Source of the DNA: DATLGB01 sp037724045
GTDB lineage: Bacteria; Actinomycetota; Thermoleophilia; Solirubrobacterales; Solirubrobacteraceae
Assembly (NCBI GenBank): GCA_037724045.1
Contig: JBBJOW010000003.1
Coordinates: 49,706-113,705, forward strand
Reading direction: 5' to 3'
DNA: 64,000 bases
The notes beneath the pieces were generated by a model, which did not search any database, had not been told where the DNA came from, and worked only from the letters and a program-made list of their open reading frames with translations. Shown piece after piece: positions 42,268-50,617 of the stretch. Position 1 is the first letter of the stretch; every line of letters begins with the position of its first letter. The translations under genes were made by a program, and so were the position numbers.

Positions 42268-43373
42268 CCGGCGAGGAACTTCTCGACGGCGGCAGCCTTC
42301 TCCTCGTCGCTGACGCCAACGCCGCCCGCGGCGTCGAGTCCGCCGAGCACGACCGGCTTGCTGTCGCCCCCGATCGCCATGCCGCCTGCGACGCCGAGCA
42401 GGGAGAAGCCGCGCATGTCGGACTGGACCGCCTTGGGCGCCTGCCAGGCCACCCACGGCAGCCGGAGGAAGGTCGTCGGCGACAGCAGGCGCGAGCGGAC
42501 CGCGGACAGCACGTCCTGCTGACGCTTGGCGCGGTCGAGGTCGGTCTCCTCGGGGCGGCAGTCGTTGGTGCGCGTGCGCGCGAGGGTGAGCGCGTCCTGG
42601 CCATCGAGGTGGTGCTCGCCTGGCTTCAGGCGCAGGCTCGTCCCGCCGTTGGACGTCCCGCCGTTGATGTCGGACTTCACGCAGTTGGTCTCGATGTCGA
42701 TCCCGCCGAGCGCGTCGATGAAGTCCGGGAAGTTGCCGAAGGACACCTCGACCACGTGGTTGATCTCGATGCCGAGGAACTGCTCCACGGTGTTGATGGT
42801 CAGGCTCGGTCCGCCGATCGCGTACGCCGCGTTGATCTTGTCGATGCCCTGACCGGGGATGTCGACCATCGTGTCGCGCGGGATCGAGAGCTTGGCCGCC
42901 TTCCCGCCACCGGTGCGGACGAGCATGATCGAGTCCGCCCGTGACGGTCCGCCGATGTCGGCGCCCGGTTCCATCGTGCCGGGCTGCCGGGCATCGGAGC
43001 CGAGCACGAGGATCGTGGTCGGCGATGCGAGCGGGAGGCCCCCGCCGCTCAGCGCCGACTCGGCGGCGTCGGAGGTCGACTTCGCCTGGATCTGCGCGGA
43101 GATGAGAAACAGCGCGAGCGACAGCAGCAGCCATCCGCCGGCGGCGGCGCCGGCCCACTTCAACACGCGCCCGCCGGTGATCGACCCGACGTTCGGCATG
43201 CGAGGCAGTCGCCGGCGGCGGTGCGTCGTGTACTGCGGCTTCGCGCCGGGCTGCAAGGGGACGTTCGGCGCCTCGTCGCGCAGCTTCTGGAGCCCGTCCT
43301 CGACGCGCTCCTCGCGCCCCCTGAAGAGCTTCGGCCGCGAGCGGTAGACCTTGTAGTCCGGCTCGTCGGGCAT
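42264..43373 (-). CDS. LytR-CpsA-Psr (LCP) family wall-polymer transferase
   Basis: 369 aa. A cytoplasmic basic N-terminus (RRRRLPRMPNVGS), one membrane helix at about 75-95 (WAGAAAGGWLLLSLALFLIS), then the LCP domain: TTILVLGSDARQPGTMEPG, RADSIMLVRTGGG, LSIPRDTMVDIPGQG and KINAAYAIGGPSLTINTVEQ. The conserved Arg/Asp residues (SIPRDT, ADSIML) bind polyprenyl-pyrophosphate-linked glycopolymers for attachment to peptidoglycan. ATG 43373 follows TATCGT (minus strand, 43385-43390), 11 nt away; its promoter shares TA with the divergent ROK kinase. Confidence 0.9.
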   Translation of the reverse strand: MPDEPDYKVYRSRPKLFRGREERVEDGLQKLRDEAPNVPLQPGAKPQYTTHRRRRLPRMPNVGSITGGRVLKWAGAAAGGWLLLSLALFLISAQIQAKSTSDAAESALSGGGLPLASPTTILVLGSDARQPGTMEPGADIGGPSRADSIMLVRTGGGKAAKLSIPRDTMVDIPGQGIDKINAAYAIGGPSLTINTVEQFLGIEINHVVEVSFGNFPDFIDALGGIDIETNCVKSDINGGTSNGGTSLRLKPGEHHLDGQDALTLARTRTNDCRPEETDLDRAKRQQDVLSAVRSRLLSPTTFLRLPWVAWQAPKAVQSDMRGFSLLGVAGGMAIGGDSKPVVLGGLDAAGGVGVSDEEKAAAVEKFLAG

Positions 43374-43384
43374 GCGGTGGCGCC

Positions 43385-43394
43385 ACGATAGGGT
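43385..43394. promoter_or_regulatory. Fused bidirectional -10 box, LCP / ROK kinase
   Basis: ACGATAGGGT reads TATCGT on the minus strand (11 nt before ATG 43373) and TAGGGT on the plus strand (9 nt before ATG 43404), sharing the central TA at 43389-43390. Confidence 0.6.
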
Positions 43395-43403
43395 CACGCC
43401 CAG

Positions 43404-44276
43404 ATGGCGCCCACGATCGGCCTCGACCTCGGCGGCACCAAGGTGCTGGTGGGCCTGGTCGAGGAGGACGGGACCGTTCTGGCCTGCGAGCGCCGGCGGA
43501 TCGCGGGCCTGTCGCTGCGGGCGCTGGTGGCGACGGTGGCCGAGGCGGTGGCCGCGCTGGGGGTCGACGCGCCGATCGGCGCGGGCGTCCCAGCCCTGCT
43601 CGATCTGCGCACGGGCGTGGCGGTGCGCTGTGTGCACCTGCCGCTCGACGGGCTCGTCGTCGCCAACGTGCTCGGCGCCGATGTGGTCGACAACGACGCG
43701 ACCTGCGCGGTGCTGGCCGAGTGGACGCTCGGCGCCGCGCGCGGGTGCGACCACGTGGTGCTGCTTACGCTCGGCACCGGCATCGGCGGCGGCCTCGTCC
43801 TCGGCGGCCGCATCTACCGGGGCGCGGTCGGCGCCGCCGGCGAGCTCGGCCACTTCCCCGTCGACCTGGACGGCCCGTCCTGCTTCGGAGGCTGCCCCGG
43901 CCGCGGTTGCCTGGAGGCGCTGTGCTCGGGCTCGGCGCTCGCGCGCGACGGCTCGATCCTGCTCGGCACGCCGATCACCGGCGAGGAGATCACCGCGCGC
44001 GCGCTCGCAGGGAACCCCGAGGCGGTCCGCCTCGTGGAGACGCTCGGCGACCGGCTCGGGGCCGGTCTCGCCGGCATCGCCATGTCGCTGAACCCCGAGG
44101 TGATCGTGCTCGGTGGCGGCGTGCTCAACGCCGGTGAGCTGCTGCTCGAGCCGGCTCGGGCCGAGCTGCGCCACCGTGCCCTGGCGCCGGCCCGCGACGT
44201 GCGCGTGGTCGCCGCCGGCCTGGGCGAGGAGGCGGGCATGATCGGCGCCGCGCTGCTGGCCCGCGAGCGCCTATGA
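43404..44276 (+). CDS. ROK-family sugar kinase (glucokinase-like)
   Basis: 290 aa. Phosphate-1 motif IGLDLGGTKVLVGLVEEDG at residues 4-22, the catalytic region VVDNDATCAVLAEWTLGAAR with Asp, LLTLGTGIGGGLVLGGRIYR, and the ROK zinc signature (CFGGCPGRGCLEALCSG) with the C-x-x-G-C-x-G/R-x-C-x-E pattern. It phosphorylates glucose or a related hexose from ATP. ATG 43404 follows TAGGGT by 9 nt. It overlaps rsmI by 4 bp (ATGA), so the two are co-transcribed. Confidence 0.92.
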   Translation: MAPTIGLDLGGTKVLVGLVEEDGTVLACERRRIAGLSLRALVATVAEAVAALGVDAPIGAGVPALLDLRTGVAVRCVHLPLDGLVVANVLGADVVDNDATCAVLAEWTLGAARGCDHVVLLTLGTGIGGGLVLGGRIYRGAVGAAGELGHFPVDLDGPSCFGGCPGRGCLEALCSGSALARDGSILLGTPITGEEITARALAGNPEAVRLVETLGDRLGAGLAGIAMSLNPEVIVLGGGVLNAGELLLEPARAELRHRALAPARDVRVVAAGLGEEAGMIGAALLARERL

Positions 44277-45058
44277 GCGGGCGCCTCGTCGTCTGCCCGA
44301 CGCCGATCGGGAACCTCGAGGACGTCACGCTGCGCGTGCTCGCTGCGCTGCGCGACGCCGACGTCGTCGCGTGCGAGGACACCCGCCGCACGCGGGTCCT
44401 GCTCGACCGCTACAGCGTGCAGGCTTCGATGGTCAGCTACCACGAGCACAACGAGGCCGCGCGCTCGATCGAGCTGGTCCGGCGGATGGGAGAGGGCGAG
44501 GTGGTCGCGCTGGTCTCCGACGCCGGCATGCCGCTGGTCAGCGATCCCGGCTACGTGCTCGTGCAGGCGTGCGTGGCTGCGGGCCTGGAGGTCGAGGTGC
44601 TGCCGGGGCCGTCCGCGGTCATGGCCGCGCTCGTGGCGAGCGCGCTACCCAGCGACGTCTGGCGCTTCGTCGGGTTCCTGCCGCGCAAGCCGTCGGCGCT
44701 GGCGGCGGTGCTGTCCTCGCCGGAGACGATCGTCGCCTTCGAGTCCCCCAACCGGGTGCGGGCCACGCTGGGCGCGCTGGACCCGGAGCGGCCGGTGGCG
44801 GTCTGCCGGGAGCTGACCAAGCTGCACGAGGAGGTCATCCGGGGGCCCGCGGCGGAGGTCGCCGAGCGCTTCGTCGCCCGTGGTGAGGTGGTGCTGGTGA
44901 TCGCGGGAACGCCGGCCGCCGAGGCCGACCACGAGGCCGCGGTCGCCGCCGTGCGTCGCCTGGTGGAGTCGGGCGCCAAGCCGCGCGTGGCCGCGGGGGT
45001 CGTCGGGGAGCTGATGGGCATCCAGGCCAACGCCCTCTACAAAGAGGTCAGCACGTAG
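44273..45058 (+). CDS. rsmI: 16S rRNA 2'-O-ribose methyltransferase RsmI
   Basis: 261 aa, standard length. Start LVVCPTPIGNLEDVTLRVLA (residues 4-23), CEDTRRTRVLLDRYSV, LVSDAGMPLVSDPGYVLVQA (SAM pocket), VLPGPSAVMAALVASALPSD and the C-terminal CRELTKLHEE...GEVVLVI. It methylates C1402 of 16S rRNA using S-adenosylmethionine. The start overlaps the ROK kinase stop. The TAG stop (45056-45058) is the first three bases of palindromic element C, so the insertion may have defined or preserved the gene end. Confidence 0.95.
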   Translation: MSGRLVVCPTPIGNLEDVTLRVLAALRDADVVACEDTRRTRVLLDRYSVQASMVSYHEHNEAARSIELVRRMGEGEVVALVSDAGMPLVSDPGYVLVQACVAAGLEVEVLPGPSAVMAALVASALPSDVWRFVGFLPRKPSALAAVLSSPETIVAFESPNRVRATLGALDPERPVAVCRELTKLHEEVIRGPAAEVAERFVARGEVVLVIAGTPAAEADHEAAVAAVRRLVESGAKPRVAAGVVGELMGIQANALYKEVST

Positions 45059-45223
45059 ATGGTTGATTCCACGACTCCGCGGCCCCAGGCACGCCGCTGA
45101 CGCTTCGCCGGCTCACGCCCGTCCGGTTCGCCCGTACCACCGGTACGGGCTTCGCCGGCCGGTCGCGCCCGGCTCGGTCATCAGCGCGCCTGGAACCACG
45201 GGTCTCGTGGAATCAACCATCTA
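45056..45223. repeat. Palindromic element family 1, copy C
   Basis: 168 bp bounded by TAGATGGTTGATTCC (preceded by G instead of C) and GGAATCAACCATCTA(G). About 98% identical to copy B over its full length, including the GCCCCAGGCACGCCGCTGAC inner arm and CCCGTACC/GGTACGGG centre. Lies directly at the rsmI stop codon; a 7-bp hairpin GGCGCCC/GGGCGCC follows at 45251-45272 before the M23 gene. Confidence 0.9.
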
Positions 45224-45289
45224 GGACGACTTTGCAACGACATTGCAACGGGCGCCCACGGCTGCGGGCGCCGGGCGTACGGTCGGCGA

Positions 45290-45904
45290 GTGCCTGCCCT
45301 GCACCCACCCGTCGAGGCGCCGATCGTGCGTCCGTTCCACTACGCCGGCTCGCCGTTCACGGCCGGACTGCACCGGGGCGTCGACTTCGGCAGCCGTTCG
45401 GGCGACCCGGTGAGCGCGCCGTGCAGCGGCCGCGTCGCGTGGTCTGGAACCGGCGGGGTGACGCTCGTCTGCGCGGGGCGGCGCATCACCCTGCTGCCGC
45501 TTGCGCCTGCGGTCGCGGAAGGCGCGCGCGTGGTGGCCGGCGGGCGGGTCGGCACTGCAGGCGGCGAGCCGCTGCACCTGGGCGTCCGCCGGCCTGGTGA
45601 CCCGTTCGGCTACGAGGATCCGGAGCGCTATCTGGTCGACCGCCCTCCCGCGATGCCGGCCGTGGGACCCCGCCCCGCTGCGCCGCGCCGGGTCCGGCCG
45701 GCCGCGCCGCCGCGAAGCGCGTCCGCGCAGAGGCCGGCGCCCGTGCCGCCGCCGGCGCTCGTGGCGCCGTGGCTCGCGTGGGTTGGGGTTGCGGTTGCGC
45801 TCGCGGGGGCCTTCGGCGCGCGCCGGACGTCCCGCGGACGGCGTCGCGGCGCGGCCCGAACCCGGAAGGCGGCCGCCCCGGCGGGGGTGATCGCGGATAG
45901 GTAG
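45290..45904 (+). CDS. Short M23-like peptidase, possibly degenerate
   Basis: 204 aa with a reduced LytM-type domain at residues 1-105: PFHYAGSPFTAGLHRGVDFG (HRGVD = HxxxD zinc ligands), GDPVSAPCSGRVAWSG, GGEPLHLGVRRPGDPFGYED. The second motif, normally HxH, reads LHLG, losing one histidine, so metal binding is doubtful. A Pro/Arg-rich linker and one membrane helix (APWLAWVGVAVALAGAFGA, about 160-178) follow, putting it on the membrane, with the helix at the C-terminus. GTG 45290 follows TACGGT (45278-45283), 6 nt away. Confidence 0.68.
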   Translation: MPALHPPVEAPIVRPFHYAGSPFTAGLHRGVDFGSRSGDPVSAPCSGRVAWSGTGGVTLVCAGRRITLLPLAPAVAEGARVVAGGRVGTAGGEPLHLGVRRPGDPFGYEDPERYLVDRPPAMPAVGPRPAAPRRVRPAAPPRSASAQRPAPVPPPALVAPWLAWVGVAVALAGAFGARRTSRGRRRGAARTRKAAAPAGVIADR

Positions 45905-45923
45905 GCCGTAGCCTCGACGCCGC

Positions 45924-47423
45924 ATGGGCTTCTACGTGACGACGCCGATCTTCTACGTCAATGCGGCGCCGCACCTGGGCCACGCGTACACGGCGATCGG
46001 CTGCGACATCCTGGCCCGCCATCAGCGCCAGCGGGGCGAGGAGGTGTTCTTTCTCACGGGCACCGACGAGCACGGGGAGCCGGTCGCCCAGGCAGCGGAG
46101 CGGGAGGGGGTCAGCCCGAAGGAGCTTGCCGATCGCAACGCCGCGCGTTTCCAGGACCTGATGCCGATCCTGAACGTCTCCAACGACTTCTTCATCCGCA
46201 CGAGCGACGAGCGCCACAAGGCCGCGGTCCAGGAGATCATGCAGCGCGTCCACGACAACGGGCACGTCTACAAGGGCCTGTACGAGGGCTGGTATTGCCC
46301 TGGTTGCGCGGACTTCAAGACCGAGGCGGAGATCGGCCCCGGTGACACCTGCAAGATCCACCTGATCGCGCTCACGCGCGAGCACGAGGAGAACTGGTTC
46401 TTCCGGCTGTCGGCCTTCCAGGAGCAGCTCGAAGCGCTCTACGCGGACCGCCCCGACTTCGTGCTCCCGCGCATCCGGTACAACGAGGCGCACTCGTTCA
46501 TCAAGGGCGGCCTGCAGGACGTCTCGCTGAGCCGCGCGAACCTGACCTGGGGCGTGACGGTGCCCTGGGACACCGGTCATGTCTTCTACGTCTGGTTCGA
46601 CGCGCTGCTCAACTACGTCACCGCGCTGCGCTTCGCGCGCGCCGGCGAGGATCTGACCGACGCCTTCTGGCCCGCGACGTTCCACGTCATGGCCAAGGAC
46701 ATCCTGAAGTTCCACTGCGTGTTCTGGCCCGCGCTGCTGCTCGCCGCGGGCTACGCGCTGCCGAAGCACGTCTTCGTCCACGGCTACCTGCTGATGGACG
46801 AGCACAAGATGTCCAAGAGCCTGGGCAACGTGCTCGACCCGTTCCAGATCATCGACCAGTTCGGGACCGACGCGCTGCGCTACTACTGCTACCGCGAGGT
46901 CTCCTTCGGCGCGGACGGCAACGTGTCGCCCGCCGGCTTCGAGGAGCGCTACACGACCGAGCTCGCCAACGACTACGGCAACCTCGCGAGCCGCACGCTG
47001 AACATGCTCCGCCGCTACGCGGACGCGCGCGTGCCCGAAGTCGAGCCGGAGCCCGAGCTGGCGGGGGACTTCGCCGGCCTCGACGACGAGGTCGCGGCGC
47101 TGCTCGACCAGGCCCAGGTCACGCAGGCGCTCGACCGCATCTGGCAGCGCGTCCGGCGCCTGAACCGCTACGTCGAGGAGCAACAGCCGTGGCAGCTCGC
47201 CAAGGACCCCGACCGGGCAGACGAGCTGGCACGCGTGCTCGCCTCGCTCGCCGAGGGCCTGCGCACGGTCACGGTGCTGCTGCACCCCTACCTGCCGGAG
47301 AGCACGAACAAGCTGCTGGCGGCGCTCGGCGCGCCGGACATCACGTATGCGAGCGCGCGCTTCGGCGCCGGGACGCCCGGCGTGGTCGGAGAGCTGGCGC
47401 CCCTGTTCCCGAAGCCGTCATGA
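45924..47423 (+). CDS. metG: Methionyl-tRNA synthetase
   Basis: 499 aa, class I. The HIGH motif is PHLGHAYTAI at about residues 16-25, the KMSKS motif is DEHKMSKSLGNVL near 293, and the connecting domain has a single-knuckle region (YCPGCADFKTEAEIG) and TGTDEHGEPVAQAAEREG. The anticodon-binding helical domain ends after LHPYLPESTNKLLAALG. No C-terminal EMAP domain is present, as in many actinobacteria. ATG 45924 follows TAGCCT (45909-45914), 9 nt away, with no Shine-Dalgarno sequence. Confidence 0.97.
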   Translation: MGFYVTTPIFYVNAAPHLGHAYTAIGCDILARHQRQRGEEVFFLTGTDEHGEPVAQAAEREGVSPKELADRNAARFQDLMPILNVSNDFFIRTSDERHKAAVQEIMQRVHDNGHVYKGLYEGWYCPGCADFKTEAEIGPGDTCKIHLIALTREHEENWFFRLSAFQEQLEALYADRPDFVLPRIRYNEAHSFIKGGLQDVSLSRANLTWGVTVPWDTGHVFYVWFDALLNYVTALRFARAGEDLTDAFWPATFHVMAKDILKFHCVFWPALLLAAGYALPKHVFVHGYLLMDEHKMSKSLGNVLDPFQIIDQFGTDALRYYCYREVSFGADGNVSPAGFEERYTTELANDYGNLASRTLNMLRRYADARVPEVEPEPELAGDFAGLDDEVAALLDQAQVTQALDRIWQRVRRLNRYVEEQQPWQLAKDPDRADELARVLASLAEGLRTVTVLLHPYLPESTNKLLAALGAPDITYASARFGAGTPGVVGELAPLFPKPS

Positions 47424-47474
47424 GCGTGACGTGGCCCACTTCCCGGCTCCGCCGGTGGTCCCGAGGATGACGGC

Positions 47475-48227
47475 CTGATCGACAGCCACACCCACCTGGC
47501 CTCGACGCCCGGCGAGGACGCCGACGTCGTCGCCCGCGCGCAGGACGCCGGCGTCACGAAGCTGCTCACCGTCGGCACGAACGTCGAGGATGCCCGCGTC
47601 GCGCTCGACGCCGCGGCCGCGTTCGGAGGAACCGTGTTCGCCGCCGTCGGCTGGCACCCGAACGAGGCGGCGGGCTTCACGGACGCCGACGCCGAGCGTC
47701 TGCTCGCGCTCGCGCTCGAGCCCGGCTGCCGCGCGGTCGGGGAGACCGGGCTCGACTACTACCGCGACACCGCCACCCGCGCCGATCAGGCGCGCGCGTT
47801 CGCCGCGCAGATCGAGATCGCGCGGAAGGTGGACAAGCCCCTGGTCATCCACACGCGCGCGGCCGAGGACGACACGATCGCCATCCTCGCCCGCGACGCC
47901 GCCGACCTCACCGTGATTCTGCACTGCTTCTCGATGCCCGACCGCCTCGACGAATGCCTGGCCCACGGCTGGCACGTCTCCTACGCCGGCAACGTCACGT
48001 ACCCGAAGGCCCAGGCGCTGGCCGCGACGGCCGTGCGCGCGCCGCTGGACCGCATCCTCGTGGAGACCGACGCGCCCTACCTGACCCCGCAGGCGGTCCG
48101 CAAGGAGCGCAACCAGAGCGCCAACGTCGTGCACACCGCGCGCTTCATCGCCGAGCACCGCGGCCTCGCCTACGAGGAGCTCGAGGCGGCGGTCGAGGCC
48201 AACGCGGCGGCACTCTTCCGCTGGTGA
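47475..48227 (+). CDS. tatD: TatD-family deoxyribonuclease, probable CTG start
   Basis: 250 aa, normal TatD length. Metal ligands: IDSHTHLAS at the start (HxH), VGETGLDYYRDTA (Glu near 90), PLVIHTRAAEDDT, VILHCFSMP and VETDAPYLTP. TatD enzymes are metal-dependent DNases. In frame there is no ATG, GTG or TTG before GTG 47634, which would delete the HxH site. CTG 47475 is exactly where homologues begin (M-I-D-S-H), and GAGGA lies upstream with a 7-nt spacer, so I start at CTG. The next gene, rsmA, overlaps its stop. Confidence 0.85.
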   Translation: MIDSHTHLASTPGEDADVVARAQDAGVTKLLTVGTNVEDARVALDAAAAFGGTVFAAVGWHPNEAAGFTDADAERLLALALEPGCRAVGETGLDYYRDTATRADQARAFAAQIEIARKVDKPLVIHTRAAEDDTIAILARDAADLTVILHCFSMPDRLDECLAHGWHVSYAGNVTYPKAQALAATAVRAPLDRILVETDAPYLTPQAVRKERNQSANVVHTARFIAEHRGLAYEELEAAVEANAAALFRW

Positions 48228-49039
48228 GCGAACCCACCCAGGCGAGCCTGCGGCGCCTGAAGCAGTTCGGTGTGCGGCCGGTGCGCGACCTCGGCCAGAA
48301 CTTCCTCATCGACTCGAACCTGTTGGACGTCATCGCGCGCGAGGCCGACCTGGGCGAGGCCGACGTGGTGCTCGAGGTCGGCGGCGGCCTGGGCGTCCTC
48401 TCCGAGCACCTCGCGGCCCGCGCCCGCCACGTGCACGTGGTCGAGATCGACCCCAAACTGGAGCCGGCGCTGCGCGACGCAATCGACCCCTTCGACAACG
48501 TGACGCTGCACTTCGCCGACGCGGTTCGCCTCGACCTCGACGCGCTCGAGCCCCCACCGACGAAGGTGGTCGCCAACCTGCCCTACGGCGTCGCCGCCAC
48601 CGTGATCCTGCAGACGATCGCCGACGCGCCGCTGGTCACCCGCTGGGTCGCGATGGTGCAGCGCGAGGTGGGCGAGCGCCTCGCCGCCGCGCCGAGCACC
48701 CCCGCCTACGGCGCGCCGTCGGTGCTCGCGCAGCTCTCGACCAGCGTGAAGGTCGCGCGGTCCGTATCGCGAACCGTGTTCCATCCCGTGCCCAACGTGG
48801 ACTCCGTGATCGTGCGACTCGAGCGCACCGCGCCCCCGGCCCCGGCAGCGGTCCGCCGCCTGGTCTCGGCCGGCTTCGCGCACCGGCGCAAGGCGCTTCC
48901 GCGCTCGCTGGCCCTGGCCGGCGCCGCCGACCGCGACGCCGCGCGCGCCGCGCTGGAGGCGCTCGGCCTCCCCGAGGACGCGCGCGCGGAGCGGCTCTCG
49001 CCGGGCGAGTGGCGCGCCTTCGCGGAGCAGCTGACGTGA
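48224..49039 (+). CDS. rsmA: 16S rRNA dimethyladenosine transferase RsmA
   Basis: 271 aa. N-terminal VRPVRDLGQNFLIDSNLLDV, SAM-binding VLEVGGGLGVLSEHLAARAR (GxGxG-type), HVVEIDPKLEPAL, ATVILQ, and the catalytic KVVANLPYGVAATVI (NLPY). The C-terminal helical domain includes FHPVPNVDSVIVRLER. It dimethylates A1518/A1519 of 16S rRNA. GTG 48224 overlaps the tatD stop (GTGA) and its stop overlaps ispE: a coupled block metG-tatD-rsmA-ispE. Confidence 0.97.
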   Translation: MSEPTQASLRRLKQFGVRPVRDLGQNFLIDSNLLDVIAREADLGEADVVLEVGGGLGVLSEHLAARARHVHVVEIDPKLEPALRDAIDPFDNVTLHFADAVRLDLDALEPPPTKVVANLPYGVAATVILQTIADAPLVTRWVAMVQREVGERLAAAPSTPAYGAPSVLAQLSTSVKVARSVSRTVFHPVPNVDSVIVRLERTAPPAPAAVRRLVSAGFAHRRKALPRSLALAGAADRDAARAALEALGLPEDARAERLSPGEWRAFAEQLT

Positions 49040-49845
49040 GGCTGCACGACACCGCGCCGGGCAAGCTGAACCTGTGCCTGTTCGTCGGCGCGCCGCGCGC
49101 CGACGGCTATCACCCGCTCGTGTCCGTCTTTCAGTCCGTCGCGCTGGCGGACGAGCTCCTGCTCGAGGACGCCCGGGGCGAGCAGGACGAGGTCGTGTGC
49201 CCGGGGGTGACCGGCCCCAACCTGGCGGCCAGGGCGATCGCGCTCTTCCGCGAGCGCTCCGGCTGGGACGGCCCGGCGGTGCGCCTGACCATCGTCAAGC
49301 GCGTGCCGGTCGCAGCCGGCATGGGCGGCGGCTCGGGCGACGCGGCCGCCGCGCTGCGCCTCGCCGCCCGCGCGGCGGGCCGTGCGGACGATGACCCGCT
49401 GCTCGCCGAGCTCGCGCCCCTGCTCGGCGCCGACGTCCCCTTCCAGCTGCGACCCGGCCGCGCCCTCGTCACCGGGATCGGCGAGCACGTCGAACCCGTC
49501 GCTGGGTGGGTGGGGCATATTCCTGCCGCGTTCGTCCTGTTTCCCTCGCGGCACGCGCTGAGCACCCTCGCCGTCTACGCGGAAGCCGACCGGCTCGGGA
49601 CGACCCGCGAGGAACTCAACGAGGCCGAGGCGCAGGTGCGGGCCGGCCACCTGCCGCTCGTCAACGACCTCCAGGACGCGGCGCGCTCCTTGTGTCCGGA
49701 GATCGACGACCGCCTCCTCTCGCTCGGAGACGGCGCCCTCGTAGCCGGTTCGGGCCCCACCGTGTTCAAGGGCTACGACGACCCCGAGCGCGCAGCTGCC
49801 GTCGCCGCCGGCCTGCCCGGCGCGATCCTCACGACGCCGTGCTGA
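49036..49845 (+). CDS. ispE: 4-diphosphocytidyl-2-C-methyl-D-erythritol kinase
   Basis: 269 aa GHMP kinase: APGKLNLCLFVGAPRADGYH at the start, the ATP loop VPVAAGMGGGSGDAAAALRL at about residues 90-109, and a late GALVAGSGPTVFKGY. It acts in the methylerythritol-phosphate route to isoprenoids. I start at GTG 49036 (overlapping the rsmA stop) because it places KLNLCL at residue ~10, as in the family; the upstream ATG 49009 would add sequence inside rsmA. Confidence 0.95.
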   Translation: MRLHDTAPGKLNLCLFVGAPRADGYHPLVSVFQSVALADELLLEDARGEQDEVVCPGVTGPNLAARAIALFRERSGWDGPAVRLTIVKRVPVAAGMGGGSGDAAAALRLAARAAGRADDDPLLAELAPLLGADVPFQLRPGRALVTGIGEHVEPVAGWVGHIPAAFVLFPSRHALSTLAVYAEADRLGTTREELNEAEAQVRAGHLPLVNDLQDAARSLCPEIDDRLLSLGDGALVAGSGPTVFKGYDDPERAAAVAAGLPGAILTTPC

Positions 49846-50399
49846 GGCTCGCCGCCTCCGTAACGGCGCTTGCCGTGCACATCGGGCTCGGCCTCCTCGT
49901 CTACCAACACGGCTCGCTGGGCGTCGACCGCGCCGCCTTCGACGTGCTCGAGCCTGTCCGCGGCCAGACCGCGCTCGACATCGTGCGCGTGCTCACCGAC
50001 CTCGGCTCCTTTCCCGTGGCGACGCTCGTGATCGCGATCGCCGCCGTGTCCGCCGCCCGCCAGCAGAGCGCTCGGGCCGTCCTGGGCCTCGTGGCGGGCC
50101 TGGTCGTCCTGCTGGTGCTGGTCAACGTGGCCAAGGAGATCTGGGACCGTCCGCGACCGTCGGGCCGCTTCTACGAGCCCGGCGGCCTGTCGTTCCCGTC
50201 CGGCCACAGCGCCTACGCGACGGCCTGGCTCGCCGCCGCCGCCACCACCGGACGGCGCGCGCTGATCGGAGCGGCGTCGGTGGTCGTGCTCGCAGTCTGC
50301 GCCTCGCGCCTCTATCTTCATGTCCACTACCTGACCGATGTCGTGGGCGGCGTGGCCCTCGGCGCGGCCGTCTTCACGCTGGTGAAAGCCCGGACTTGA
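49839..50399 (+). CDS. PAP2-family membrane phosphatase
   Basis: 186 aa, about five hydrophobic helices. The phosphatase signature is complete: KEIWDRPRP (K-x6-RP), LSFPSGHSAYAT (PSGH) and SRLYLHVHYLTDVVGG (SR-x5-H-x3-D). Members dephosphorylate undecaprenyl pyrophosphate or lipid phosphates at the membrane outer face. GTG 49839 overlaps the end of ispE, an appropriate neighbour since isoprenoid carriers are a plausible substrate. The stop overlaps the next small gene. Confidence 0.9.
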   Translation: MLRLAASVTALAVHIGLGLLVYQHGSLGVDRAAFDVLEPVRGQTALDIVRVLTDLGSFPVATLVIAIAAVSAARQQSARAVLGLVAGLVVLLVLVNVAKEIWDRPRPSGRFYEPGGLSFPSGHSAYATAWLAAAATTGRRALIGAASVVVLAVCASRLYLHVHYLTDVVGGVALGAAVFTLVKART

Positions 50400-50617
50400 G
50401 CAACACCGCCCTCACCTACCTGATCGCCCTCGGCGTCGGCGCCGTCAGCGTCTCCTTGTGGGCGTGGCTCGTCCTGGTGCCGGCGTACACCGCGTACGCG
50501 CGCGGCTGGCAGCGGGCGGTCGCGGTGGTCATGAGCGTGTACGTCCTGGCGGCGATGATGGGCGCGGGCGCGCTGGTCGGCGCGCTGTTCCTCTGGTACT
50601 ACGACCGCATCGCGTGA
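50396..50617 (+). CDS. Small two-helix membrane protein
   Basis: 73 aa made of two membrane helices: about residues 3-28 (LTYLIALGVGAVSVSLWAWL) and 40-65 (VVMSVYVLAAMMGAGALVGA), with a short end containing WYYDRIA. It starts at TTG 50396, overlapping the PAP2 stop (TTGA), and its stop overlaps the CdaR-type gene by 4 bp. No family is recognised; its place in a coupled operon favours a real gene. Confidence 0.7.
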   Translation: MSNTALTYLIALGVGAVSVSLWAWLVLVPAYTAYARGWQRAVAVVMSVYVLAAMMGAGALVGALFLWYYDRIA

